From Baylisascaris procyonis (lineage: Eukaryota; Nematoda; Chromadorea; Rhabditida; Ascarididae): a stretch of DNA of 64,000 nt. Each line of letters begins with the position of its first letter. The first letter of the stretch is position 1. A program made the position numbers and the translations under genes. The notes under the pieces were generated by a model that had not been told where the DNA came from, did no database searches, and saw only the letters and a program-made list of their open reading frames with translations. The stretch covers positions 2,118,001 to 2,182,000 of the forward strand of contig JAZARR010000095.1 of the NCBI GenBank assembly GCA_037389465.1, written 5' to 3'. Below are positions 26,835 to 39,548 of the stretch, piece by piece.

Positions 26835-29800
26835 TTAGACGATACGAGGACGCTTGACAGGAGTGGCGGTGTCATGTACGCTACTGGTTCGATGTAATGC
26901 CTCTGGATAGGTCATCAGCTGCTTTAGAACAGAGGCCGCCAGCGATGGACAGTCCGTTTCTAGGTCGTTCCATTCCTAAACTTACAAATTACAATTAACT
27001 CTGTCATCCTCAACAAATGCATCAGCAACGGCATTTCCGACCACACACAAAGGCTTAGCAAACAAAAAAACGTACTGTCTAAAATAAATGAAGTAAAGGA
27101 ACGATGATGGAACTGCTAATGCAACGCAAAGAAAGCACTTCTAGCAGTGATCAGCTATTCTAAATCATACCCTCCTTTTCCCCTTGAATCCGTAAAGCAA
27201 CCGCCCCACCCATCAGAAAACAGCATTGTACAATACTGTATGCACAAACAACCTTATAAGCACTCATATCCCCAACGACTATAGCATTTAGATAGACTTA
27301 GACCAACACAACAGAACCCACCAGCAAATAAAAAATAAACAATCTTTTGAAACAGCCATCTACCCTGCTCTCAAGAATAGCTTGGCGATTCCTTTGGAAT
27401 ATGCTGAGTGCCTTCTTCTTCAGCTTTGGTGCACCATAGAGGTCCGCTGCGCGAAGGCGTTCACAAACATTGGCCACAGTCATATCACGTACCAACACCT
27501 CCTGACACTGCAGCTTCAAACGGTCCAGACAGAACCTGAAAGGACGAAACAATGTTGTCTTCATGGATTTTCACACTAAATTAAATATGAAAATTAAAAC
27601 TACTGTCCAATTTTTTTGCACTTCAAACTACAAACATACTGCCCTTATTAGTTTTAAAACACACTTTTATAAAACATAAATTTCACAGCGAATAGCTTAG
27701 TTATTTAACAACACAGTATCAAAGAAGAGACGTTTTCTTATATCTATTCGGCAATCATAAAGAAAGGAAAAGACACAAAATACCATATAGACATGATACC
27801 TACTTAGAAATTTATATAAGGACGTATTGTACATATGGGAGCAAAAAACAGCGACACTCATGGAGACCCTATCATACTCCCTCCTCTCTTCTCAACGAGA
27901 TAGAGAGCACTCCCCCCTCCCCATCTTATCAAATTGTCCCCCTCACCCTCCCCCCCCCTCACCATCCCAACTCTCCATTCCCTAATCACTTGAGCTCATA
28001 ACCAGGAGCATTTGTCAACGGATCGTTTTATGAAAAATTCTGGACTATTTCCTATGCTCAAAACATATCGCGAACAATCCACTCCCTAATACAAGCAAAA
28101 AAAAAAAAAAAAAAAAAAAATGAAATTTGGCCCTCTTTGAAATTTCCGCTTCACTCTCCGAAATTTAATTACATGAGAGGATACCAAAAACTTTTGTCAA
28201 TAAGTGAAGAGCAAGAGTAGGGGAATGGGAAGAGGTAAGGCATCCTATTTCAAACTCCCTTCCTATAACGATGTTTGCATCAAGTCGACCATAGCCGATA
28301 CAAATTCCACACACGTTTTGATTTTGTTAGATGCGTTGAACAACTCCTGAATTTCTTTAGTTAGCAATAAAGATTCATATTAATCTATACTTCAAACAAA
28401 CACTTTAATAAGGTAACAACGGAAATTGCTTATACAATATAAAGTAGTGCTCATATAACAAGGCATCTGAAGCATTTGTGATGCATGCATCACTTTATTA
28501 CTATTATATAAATAGTGAAATACTATATGATTAAAATCACGCTACATCCCACCAACATATAATCCTAATCCTTTAAAGTTCGATCATGGGAAAAAAATGA
28601 AACATTTCCATCAATACCTATCAGCCGCAGCCATGATCTCCATCGGATGATTGGCTAGATCAGAGCAGCTATCCTTATAGATATATTCGAGAATTGCCGA
28701 AACAGCCTCAGGCGTAACGTCTTCGAGTGTTGCCTACAAATATCCAAACACCTCATACCTATTGACTAATATTTCTTCAAAAACTTTCAAATCAGCTATG
28801 AACAATAATCAATACCGTCATCAGGTAAATAAAAGCCTTGAAGAACCAATAATGGATATTCGATAAATATGAATACATATATGGCGTTAAATCATCTCAA
28901 AAATGATCCTTTCATAGACAGGCCCATCATATTTCAAATAAAATGCATAAATGCCCGATATTTGTCCATAATAACGAAGGAGGAGAGCTTTCAACAGGAG
29001 CCGAATAATTTAAGTGACGCACATGACACCACGAAAGAGTTCAGAACAAACCACAGTGAGAGGAACTCATCTCTCTCCGTCAATTATACTACTACCTGAG
29101 ACAAAACTATGAATTCGTCTCACCTCTCCAGCGACGTTTTCCTGATTTGATTGATTCCTGAACATAGCCTGGAAGAAGGGTGAGCGAGCAGAGAGGATAG
29201 CCTTGTGGCATCTGAATGTTCGACGGCCAACTTGTAGTGCAAAATCCGAAAAATCGGAACTATCCAGAAGTTGTCCAAGATCACGACCTATATCAAGCCA
29301 ATTACATAAAGTACACATTCAAAAAATCTTGATAAATAATTATTAAATTAAGAATGCCGAAATAAAGCGAACTCAGTGCGAAATAGCGAATTCGAGATGA
29401 GGTGACTTATATTCGAGAGGGAGATGAATAACGGAGTTCTCAATTAAAAAAAGCAGTCAACACCACAAGATCCAGAAATGCCTACATGAACTGCCTTAAT
29501 GGATGTTCGGGCAAGTTTCATATTTGACCTTCCGAGTTACATAAATCATCGTGACGAACTGAGTTGAAAAAACTTTAACGAATCTTACGCTAAAATGTTA
29601 CACTTTTTGCCAAGCATTTGATCTGGAAGAGGCGATATGTAGTACCGTCTCCCACTACCGATCAAAATACACGCATGATGGCGATATACTGGATTTACTT
29701 TATATTTTACAACAGAATTTAAGCATAAAACAAACCGAAAGGTGCAACGAAGTTGGGCGAATCATCACCAAAACTACAAGTACTTCTAGGAGCGTGAACT

Positions 29801-30602
29801 GTTCCATCGGCGCTCACATAGGAATCTTCATCGGGCTCGATCTCACAACTACTTTGCTCACCATATACCGTCAATTCGACGCCCACTGTTAAGACGTCGT
29901 CGGGTAAGAAACGAGATAGACGACTCTGAAATATCGCCATGCCATAAGGTTCACTCGTGATCAGTCAATTAGGCGCTATCTCTTCAGGAAACGAAAAAAA
30001 AAATTTCTTCAAAAAATTAAAATTTGATTTAATGCATTCTTAATTAAGCTAATAAGAAGATGCTTCGACTCCACAGCTCCGCTCCATTCCGGCACACTGC
30101 CAAGAGCACCTATCAAAACACGCTTAGTTTTGCATCATACCTTTAAAGTTTCGGTGGAGAAGAACTTCGATGCGGTAACGATACCACCACGATTGATGGT
30201 GACGACATTTTTATTCAATGCACAACCACGTGGCCCATCGGTCGCATCGATATAAAAATTGACACGGAAGCGCAACTTTGGTGAGGGGCATTCTAAAAGC
30301 AACAATAATTCATAAAAGATGATATTTGCAAACTAAAAACTAAAAACTGGCCAAGTTTATCGGTCAATTAAAAAATTGGCCAAATGCATGCAAAATCATA
30401 TATGCATGAGAGGACTGAATCGTGCTGCGTATTCACTACCAAAGAATATTCTTTAAGTACTACAGCGCCCTAATGATTCGGCATACAACATAATGCAAAA
30501 CAGTGAAAATAACAAATACTAACTTATGAATACGACAGCGCAGTATAAGAAATGGTAAGTTGAAGATTCTCAATCAGGCTTTGCATTCGAAGTTTCTCAT
30601 TC

Positions 30603-30659
<57 letters not shown>

Positions 30660-32612
30660 GTATAAAGTGACCACATACACAATGTCTGATTAGAAAACTA
30701 GGAGGGATTGGGAAGGGGAGAAGGATGGGAGGAGAGGGTGGTGGAGAAAGATGAGGGGTGGATGGGGGATTCAAAATCATTTACTGCACATTCAAATATC
30801 GCTATGACGTAGCCCAAAATAGCCCGCATCGCTTTTTAGCCACGAACATTAATGAATTCTCACACATTAAAAATCAGCATATCGGGAGATTCCATGAAAA
30901 TTTCTTCCGCCTCCAATTTCGGTTACTTTGACTCCAAAATGGCTATTTACAAAGACATGAAGCATTCACATTTCATCAACTAAACAAAAAAATCAATTAA
31001 TTAAAAAAGTTAACTTTTAAATTATATACTAATTTCTACAAGGCTTAATGCTCCATAATCTTTCTGACGCCGAAAAAAGAAACAAGAATGCATGAAAGTC
31101 ATTCTAATCGACTCCTACAAATCTTTGCTCATACGGTAACAAGCCGATAAAAATCGCAAACGAAAACGATTGCCTGAAAATCCCCGCGATGTTACAATTT
31201 TTAATAAAAACAAACAACTTGAAATTACGGTACTTCAGGCTGAAATTTTCTATTCTTTATTTTAAATTTAAATGCATATAGGATTATGGTACTAAGAAAT
31301 CACCAAATTCATGCTTCTGACTCTCTGACCGATGTTTCACTCATGTTGCAAAATACTAGTGAAACTAAACTATCACTTAACCTCATACCTCCAGGAAATT
31401 ACCTAAGGGTTACCTGCAAGGTCACTGCTCAGGCCACACCCATATAAACCTGGGCATAGCGGAAGATTTCCAAAGCTCCATATCAATCATTTAGTGGTTA
31501 AAAAAGAGTCCAAGGTGAAGCCAGGAATCCCAGTAAGTAAAACAATATCCATAGAAAATACAACTTGACGAATAAATCCAGGCAAGCATTTCCTATAGAG
31601 ACAAAAACATCATAACGTGCTTTTTGTGAATCACCTCAAAATGCAAAGGCAACATGCATACGTTGCGGCGCATAATGCTATCGAATCAAAGCGATCCATT
31701 CCCAAACGATAACACCCCATCAACTTTTGGCTTTTAAACGCAAGCTGATCTATTACGGGCCATTTATCAATTAGTGCGGACATCATCTTAGCTTACCTTT
31801 AAGTACCTGTATTACCTGCATGCAATTACCTGTACAATACTAAGGCACCTGCGATAAGAAGGAATCAACAATGAACATTGCCATATCATTCACAAACTTG
31901 TCACACCTCACAAAGCAGCTAAATTTAATTTCCCAAACAAATACAAGATAAACAAGAAAAACAAACTTATAATTTGAAGGAACAACGAAAGATAGCCTCG
32001 ACACTCTTCATCCTTCCCAGAGGGGAACAACTTCAACCTGAATTTGTATTCACCGTTTGTCGAGCCAAATGTGCTGAAAATCAATAATTATTCAAACCTG
32101 AAGAGCCGATAAGATAATAAGAAGTGAAGCAGAGTCCAAATTTGTACATACCGCCCGGCATTTTTTCTTTCCTTATCTTCTTTTTCCCCGCTTGCTTCCT
32201 TTTCGTATCAACTAGATTCACTATCATGCAAATCAGGTCAACATCTACAGATTGCCAAGAGATCATTAGCAACCGATAACGCTATCTATTCGAGGGAAAA
32301 AAGAAAGTTCGCAAAATGCTTGCAATTAAATATGCAAATTGCGGAAATTATTAACCATAAAAGAGTAATCAAGTACCACAAATATATAATAGAGACAAAC
32401 TTGGATTCAAGAAATTCGCCAGCGTTCGACAGCTCTTGTTGTACTGAAAATTGGCTGATACTCCATTTGTGCATAAAGACCACCGTATCCATCTTTGTCG
32501 ACGATGCAGTTACATAAATGGAATGCCCACCGTCGCTTGGTCTCGAAGTAGTACCTTCGTCACCCGCACCCACAACACCTGTTCGCTGTGTTAGTTCATT
32601 ATTGAATTCCAT
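26835..32612 (-). CDS. mel-26: MATH-BTB domain protein, MEL-26/SPOP-type CUL3 adaptor
   Basis: Substrate-binding adaptor for CUL3 ubiquitin ligases: MATH binds substrate, BTB binds CUL3 and dimerises (family knowledge). Exons: 32612-32401, 32073-31967, 30292-30141, 29925-29736, 29287-29124, 28733-28618, 27535-27364, 26975-26835; phases agree and give 417 aa. MATH begins near residue 45 (HKWSISQFS, then [15 protein letters not shown] and RGYLSLF). BTB begins near residue 223 ([31 protein letters not shown]), followed by an ILEYIY segment, MAAADRF and the helical C-terminal region. The protein ends TPVKRPRIV, a basic tail like SPOP's. A roughly 40-residue acidic linker between MATH and BTB is longer than in human SPOP. 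The ATG lies three bases after TTTCAG, suggesting trans-splicing. Three donors are GTTTGT. MEL-26 degrades katanin in C. elegans embryos; orthology is by domain order only. Confidence 0.92.
28097..28120. repeat. Poly-A tract of 24 bases
   Basis: An uninterrupted A run in the intron between MATH-BTB exons 6 and 7. Read on the transcribed strand it is poly-T. No retroposed sequence was recognised beside it. Confidence 0.95.
30603..30658. repeat. (AT)n microsatellite
   Basis: Alternating AT with one interruption (TACAT) in the second intron of the MATH-BTB gene. Confidence 0.95.
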
Positions 32613-32622
32613 ACTCTGAAAC
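32613..32622 (-). promoter_or_regulatory. Likely spliced-leader acceptor of the MATH-BTB gene
   Basis: On the minus strand TTTCAG is followed by AGT and then the start ATG. No upstream coding exon with a matching donor was recognised, so a trans-spliced leader is the simplest explanation. An upstream cis-spliced exon is not excluded. Confidence 0.45.
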
Positions 32623-34260
32623 TTCAAAATACCCTCAACATCAAAATAAATAAAAACCCACCTCGCGTATCCTCTTTGGATCGACACTAACGGGTATTTC
32701 CTTCAAATATTTCAGCTAGTAGCATAATATCTGACTTACCAAAAATTTATTTTTGAAATAATCTTTAAAAAAAAATCTTTCGAAAAACTTAGAAACCTAC
32801 TGCTTAAATTTCCCCCTCCTCCCCCTTATAAAATATGAAAATATCGCAAAATTCGACCATTTGCTCCATACTGTTGATCTTAACACACTTAAGTTAGAGA
32901 TAAATAAGCAAAATATTCTCTCAAACCAAAGCAATAAGTTCAAATAATGTCTGCAACTTGATGATAGTATTATCGTATCACGATGAGAGATGAACATGAC
33001 CCTATAATAACCAATGATCACCGCATTCGGAAATGACTCATCTTACATTCTGACTCGGTCATTCCAGAAAGTACCACCTGGGTAACTAACTCCCTATTTC
33101 CTTTGTTTTTTCTATGCCTTCATAATCGTAGAAGGTATTATACCAATTTTCGCGAAGAAAGATCCACCCATTTTCTATATTCCTGACATTTCAAACCCAA
33201 TCACATGACTCTCGGTTGGCAAATGTCTGGAAAAGATATCAAAAAGGACGAGGATAACGACCTCGGAAAAAACCAACTAAATTAAGAGACCCAATAAACT
33301 GCCCACTGATTACCTAAAATACTAACAAAAAGAAACTATATAAAAAACAAAAAAGAATACAAAGTATGTGATAGAAATATAATTTAAAAAATTAAAAAAA
33401 GTGATTACTACTTACCATTTAAACTCTATGAAAGCTATCGTAAGCGGGCGATACGTCACGAAAGGTGAACGTTCCAATTAACAACACCTAAAACTACCTG
33501 AATTCGACACTACGCAAAACATCCTTCGTATTCACTGTATCGTTTATCTTAGAACAGGATGTTTATGAAAAGAAAGAAATGTACAACAAATAAATCTTGA
33601 ATTATCATCTTATTCAATATAAATGATGCGTATAAACATAAATAAAGGCATTCAAATATCTAAAATTTGGCGACAAAACACAGATGCATCAAAGCATGAA
33701 GGAAATCACAACGACTGAGACAGGTGGACATCCTGAATGAACGCATGTCCTGAAATTTCGGAAAAAAATATAAAGATAGCTTAAAAAAATCCTAAACGTT
33801 TTTTTCAGGATATCGTTGCTCTACTCAAGAATATTTGAAGGTTCCTTAAATCTTTGTTACTCCCTCGCTTAAGCAAACACTTATTTTTTGAACCTCGTTG
33901 TTTAGCCGATTGCCCATTTCGTTACCTCTACGGCTGTCAGGCGGGGAAATTCCATCGGCAGAAGAGTGCTTTTATGAGCTCACAATGGACGGAAGATGAG
34001 GTATTGGAGGGGGGTGGGGGGTGGGGAGATGATCCAACGCAACCACAAACAATCACTGAAGTGGTCTGTGCACGACACATCTAACATCGACATCCTCACC
34101 TTATTGGCACCGGTTCCATATGCTAGTAAACAGGTTTAACCCATATTCTAAACAAAATTCAGTCATGAGGATCCTAGCCTCGAGGGCACAGAAATCCTCG
34201 TCTTGGCGACAATGTCCAGCAGTTAAGCCGCATATAGCATATGGCAAGGAAAGGGGTTAT

Positions 34261-34274
34261 CCCCCCCCCCCCCC
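34261..34274. repeat. Poly-C tract (14)
   Basis: An uninterrupted C run, one of several unusual G/C homopolymers between 34 and 37.5 kb. Confidence 0.95.
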
Positions 34275-35779
34275 ACCTCTCCATCATAAACTTCGGCATG
34301 AGGCGCAGTGGGTACAAAGCAGGGGTCGGGGGAAGACTGGGTGAAGGGGTGAGGTGAAGGAGAGAGGAGAAGGGGAGGAAACCAATTTCTCTACGAAAAC
34401 TACCTGACAGAGAAAACGCTTCAGGCTCAATTGCTTAAAAGTCGAGATATTTAGAAGATAAAAACATGCGGTGAAAGTTGTACAACACCACCCCATCCCT
34501 TCCCTCAAGAAACAAACAAAAGAAAAAACATTTGCAAAAAAAAACATCAAAAACGATTACGTGATCAAGCCAACAAATAGAGAAAGGTGGAGAGGCGAAC
34601 TGCAATCACGAAATAAACTCCTCTTAAATCATCGATTCACTTTCAGATAGGAAAACCTTGCAAACACTACTGTCAAAAAAAATGAGTTCATGCTATGTGG
34701 TTGTGATTAGATTCATACCTAAGAACGATCGATGACAAGAGCACATCTGTCGACGATGGCCCAAATAATTGAGGTAGGTGAATAATTGTACGTTTTTAAT
34801 ATAAGAATTAGAGAATAAAAAAAAAACATAACCAGTATGTAGATCATTTAGCGGCACTAGAAAAAAACAACGTTCTAAGCAATATATAGGTTTAATAAAA
34901 TTCTTTAAGTATAGAGAAAATATATGGAAATAACCTCTTATATGTAAGTTACGACAAATTTTTCAATTCTATTCTTATTGAAATTTAAAGTCAATTCTTA
35001 AATGGCAATCAATCAAAAATGAATTTTTATGCAAATTTCTATGAAAAAATTTATGCAAATTTCCGAAAACGTTCAAATTTGGTCGCCATTTGTGCGTAAG
35101 GAAATCGAATCTGTTGAAAAAGTATCACAGGTAGATGATGTTTCGTATATTGTTTTAGCTAATTTATGCGTATCGACTGTGGATTTATGTTTGAAATTTT
35201 ATATTTCAACAACTCTCATTTTGATCTACATGGTTATTTCAGAATCATTGAACGTCTTTTTAAAATACTTGAATATTTCCTCTTTTATAAAAAATAGAAC
35301 TCAATTCAATTGAAAAAAAAAAAACAAAAGCGATACGTTTCATTTAATTCTTTTACTTGCTGCATTTGAAATTTATTACCGTTAAAGGTAGATGCAACGA
35401 GCAATATGCTCATTTAATGGCAATATGTCATTAAATCTCCGATCTAACAAAAATCCACCTTTTCCTTAGTTACAGCCGGTTGAAAATAACAAATTACAGT
35501 TGCAAATATTAGAATACGTTGTTCACCGTGTAGAAAATAATCACAAATATTACACTATCATATCTGAGTAGATGGAAAGCAATATATGGCGATAATATTT
35601 GCGTAGAATAAATTTATCAAGAAATAAGTAAGAATAGCTGTGGAAAACATCTCAATATGTTGCTAAACGTGTGTAATGTTTGATATGATCTATTCATCGT
35701 GATACAACACCCTCTATATAGCTTCGTTGACTGCGTAGCTTCTATGCAAACGATACTCAGACAACGAAGCTAAACAACC

Positions 35780-35998
35780 ATGAATGGTGAAACATCGATG
35801 TTATGGGAAAGCGCATTTAAAATCGTAGAAAATGGCGTGTTTTTTCAAATCAAATCGAACGATGGCAAAATCACTAAAAAGCACAAATTGTGCTTTAATG
35901 ATAAGAGTGAACGCTATTCTCTAAAAACCTGCTTATTAGAATTCGTCACATCGTTGTCACAAGCCGCTTACAAAGGGACCAAATATTGGGAATACTAG
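35780..35998 (+). CDS. Small hypothetical single-exon open reading frame (72 aa)
   Basis: ATG to TAG with an in-frame stop just upstream, so the start is fixed if it is real. A TATATA sequence lies about 65 bases before the ATG. The product is Lys-rich and polar (KIVENGVFFQIKSNDGK near the N-terminus, YKGTKYWEY at the end). No family recognised and no signal peptide. It could be chance, but its codon mix is less AT-biased than the flanks. Confidence 0.25.
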   Translation: MNGETSMLWESAFKIVENGVFFQIKSNDGKITKKHKLCFNDKSERYSLKTCLLEFVTSLSQAAYKGTKYWEY

Positions 35999-36105
35999 AA
36001 TGTTATTTATAAGTTCAACTATTAACCGGCAAAGATACCAGCCAATTTCGGTGAATAATTTCAAAGGATGGAGAAGTTGGGAGCAAAGGTGAGGGGGGGG
36101 AAAGG

Positions 36106-36309
36106 TCAGAGGTGAGATGGACAGTCTTCGGTCAGGAAAACTCTTAAATAGCGAATTGCTGGCGATGAGTTACGAAATTGTGGGTATTCGACGATGGAAT
36201 TACGAAATTCCAGATCGGCCGATACCATAAACGACGATGCTGCTGCAGCTCGTATAGGTGAATAGTTTGCCGTCCTTCTAGTGTTATTTTTCACCCAATT
36301 TTCGCTCAT
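36106..36309 (-). CDS. Small hypothetical open reading frame or exon (67 aa)
   Basis: The ATG is immediately preceded by an acceptor-like AATATTAG, so this could be a trans-spliced start or an internal exon. The product is Arg/Ala/Ser-rich (NYSPIRAAAASSFMV, EYPQFRNSSPAIRYL). Not recognised. It is divergent from the open frame at 36363. Confidence 0.22.
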   Translation of the reverse strand: MSENWVKNNTRRTANYSPIRAAAASSFMVSADLEFRNSIVEYPQFRNSSPAIRYLRVFLTEDCPSHL

Positions 36310-36362
36310 CTAATATTTGTTTGGAATAATTTTTTTAAAACGAACAACGAAAACCCGCAAAA

Positions 36363-36788
36363 ATGACGACTTCCCTAAGGAATGCAAGTCAGTTGATTGC
36401 CATCATCGATGCAACTTTCCTGGACATCAATCCAACTTTTCTGGATGAATACTTGGATCCGATAGGGCAGCGAGTCCATCGTATTAGCACTTATCCACTA
36501 CTACGCAAATTCTGCGCTTATTTTATAGACTATATTGTGTGCAAAAACAATTTGAAGTGAGTTAAATCAAGTCATCGTCCTGACCGCAATCGGAAAGGCC
36601 TCAATCTGTGGGGGGGGGGGGGGGGAAGGAGGGATTGACCTAACATGGATCCCCAGACTGAAGGGGGGGGGGAGATCGGCCGAACACGATGACACAACGC
36701 ATCAAAGCAATCAAGACGACGACGAAAGATATATAATGATTAGCAAGTAAGACCACTGCCTATTTATATTTTCAGCTGCAGCCACTAA
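36363..36788 (+). CDS. Small hypothetical protein, possible two-exon gene
   Basis: Open frame from an ATG at 36363 with composition more balanced than its surroundings. It ends at a consensus donor (GAA|GTGAGT, exon end 36556). A TTTTCAG acceptor at 36775 restores the frame and gives a stop after four codons (36776-36788), for a protein of 68 aa; unspliced it would be 65 aa. It contains FLDEYLDPIGQRVH and, with the second exon, three cysteines near the C-terminus. Not recognised. It starts 53 bases from a divergent open frame on the minus strand. No transcript evidence. Confidence 0.3.
36610..36625. repeat. Poly-G tract (16)
   Basis: A run of 16 G, with further G runs at 36663-36672 and 37427-37438 and a C run near 36969. 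They lie beside, and partly inside the intron of, the small open frame at 36363. Confidence 0.95.
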
Positions 36789-38040
36789 GGCAGATCATAT
36801 TCCACTTAGAGATGAGGAAGGGGGATCAACACAAATAAGAGCAAAATAACTTACAAAATGAGGATCACTATGATCGTAGAGAGATCAAAAGGACGTCGTT
36901 TGATCGTCAATAGATCACCTCGTTAACAATAATCATCTTCTAGTTTCTTTTCCGGAAACGGAAATTCTCCCCCCCCCCTCTTGCCTTTCCCCGAAAAACA
37001 TTAAAATTTGAAAATTTTACTTCCGGAAAAGCTACCAGGAAGAAAAACTCAACTCTGCGAATTCGGTTTAATATGTTAATAACCGATATCAATAATAGTT
37101 GTCTCATATATTTAACAAAAAAAAAAAAAACAAAGTTTTATTCCAGCAGTCACATTTAATGAATTAATCCGATTCGTTCTGTGCCAAAAAAAAAACTTTT
37201 TCTACAAGCATTGCTATGTCCTGTAAAATGGGAACGGAATGGAATATCTTGAATTATTTATGAATAACTTCAAATATCACATTAGAAGTCTTTATTCAAC
37301 AGCTAATAAAAGTAATAATAAAGGTGACAGGTAGAGAATTTTGAATAACATAGCCGTGAAAGAGGTGATTGACGCAGAAACAAGATGGCATCATCAATGA
37401 GACCGACCGATATAATAATAAGGGGAGGGGGGGGGGGGTCGATTATGGTGTCGCGATCGAACGCGATCATATACGAATGATGAACATTAGAGCATTCATT
37501 ATATGCTTCAATAACGCAAAATTCGAACGTAATAAATGGTTGAAAAAAAAATTTTTTTTTTTGGAAATAAGATTTTACAAAATGAAAAAAAAAATAAAAT
37601 TTTTGCATTTTTCATTTTGTAAGTGAAAAAAATTTTATTCGTAAAAATTTCAAAACGGTTAATATTACCATAAAATATTATAAAATAAAAGATAAAATAA
37701 AAATAAAATAAAAAAATTAAAAGTATAAAAATTGAAGAAAAAAAAGGAAATAACGCATAAATAATAACAGTAATCAAAAATTCAGCATCAATTAAACATA
37801 AATTCCGAAATTTTCCTCATAGTCAAATTACTTTAGGCGATTAATATATGCAAAAACCTAAAAATATTAAGGATGATATCAAGAAGAAGTTTATTTTCTA
37901 TGCTGATGATTCGAAAATGAAAGAAAATTTAGAAATTAAATTTAAAAAATTGAAATTTGTGGGAAAAAATTTTGAAAATCTATAAATTGATGAAAAATTT
38001 TATTAGAGGATATGAGAAAGCTCACCTAGCGAACATCTAA

Positions 38041-38118
38041 TTTAAGAGCGTAGTGGTACTGTAATATGAGAGCATAGGGATACTGTAATATAACAGCATA
38101 GGGGTACTGTATTGAAGT
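38041..38118. repeat. About 24-bp tandem repeat, three diverged copies
   Basis: AGCATAGGGATACTGTAATAT-like units occur three times in succession, with GTACTGTA or ATACTGTA in each. Confidence 0.75.
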
Positions 38119-39221
38119 GATAGACGATGGATATTTTAGAGAAAAAAAGGTTCACTATTGCAATCATATATCGAATCTGTCAATATTTCTTTCTTTATAC
38201 ATCGAAATATTGCTTTTAAAATTTCTATTTCCGGAAAAATTCAAACGAATTGATGATGAATAATGAAAAAAAAATTTTTTTTCTTCGAATTTTCACGTTT
38301 AAAAATCAGCGAACTTAAGCTGAATTTTTTTCAAAAATAATTCTGTATACCTAAGCGGCCAATCGGTCGATAAAAAGTTACTACTTTTATATTACCTATT
38401 TTGACTATAAGCAATAATAAATTATATAATAAAAACATTTTATTTAAGTAGGTGGATCATTGCGATTCGTAGCTGATCATATATAATTTCCGATAATCTA
38501 ACATTCGGAAACAAAATGAAATAATACGATAAGATCGACTACAGGTGCTATTTAGTACGATAAGATTGATCTGCTAGTGTTTAAATGATATGAGTGGAAG
38601 AAGAAATTTCAAAAATTCAAAGAATGAAAGTGCATACATATCTATTTGTGAAACATTACCGGATTCTATCTTGAAAAGAAAAATAAACCGGATCCGGAAT
38701 ACAGTAAACCTTTCATCGGCTGGTAAGAATACGTAATCCTTTCCGGGACACTCGGATTTCCTAATAGACACCATGAAAACGACAAAAGTATCGACAATAA
38801 ATGAAACATTTTACTTGAGATACCTTATAGTAACGTTGGAAAAAGAGTTTATTTTAAGCTAACAAACAGTTGCCAACAAAACGAATGAAAAAGTTTCTAT
38901 CAATATTCATCGGTCACTTTATTTAGCGAGTGACCGCATATTGGTCATCATAGTGGACCTATAATGGTGAACCTATAATGCTCAAGTTGCTCGCCTAGAA
39001 AATGTGCAACATATCGGGCAATGTTCAATTTTATATTCAAACATTTTCAACTTGTAATCACGTTAACGATAAGAGTTTATTAACACTTTCGATGATAGCA
39101 TTCAAAAATATAAGTAAAGCCCAACAATAAATATTTAAAAAAAAAAACAAATTTATACAAATACGTTGACACAACTTTTTGGAACGAATTGGCCAACGTA
39201 ACAAAGAAAAACTGAAACGGT

Positions 39222-39455
39222 CACCTCATCTCACTCTCATGATTCACATTAAACGGAGTCAATCATAGCTCAAACCCCCATAGTGAAAAACATCCTCAAA
39301 CACTCAAAAGCCTGCACCTGACGTAGGAAACACCTCACCTCACATTGCTCTCATAACTCAAATTAAAAGGAGTCAATCAAACCTCAAACCCTCACAGTGA
39401 CAAACACCTCCAACTCAAGCTTGCACCTCAGGTAGGAAACGCCTCACCTCACCAC
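39222..39455. repeat. About 114-bp tandem duplication
   Basis: Two diverged copies share CACCTCA, CTCTCAT, GGAGTCAATCA, CTCAAACCC, AGTGA and TGCACCT...GTAGGAAAC in the same order; a third copy begins at about 39444. It lies between the TFIIS-like and MATH-BTB genes. Confidence 0.75.
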
Positions 39456-39517
39456 TATCCACAAAACGATTCAACACTTGCAATATACATAACAACACAT
39501 CAAAAAAATAAAAAAAT

Positions 39518-39548
<31 letters not shown>

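Noticed and set aside
38653..38765. Minus-strand segment ECPGKDYVFLPADERF as a TFIIS zinc-ribbon exon
   Set aside because: It lacks paired CxxC motifs and the C-terminal CxNRWKFC-type end; similarity to the ADEP stretch is superficial.
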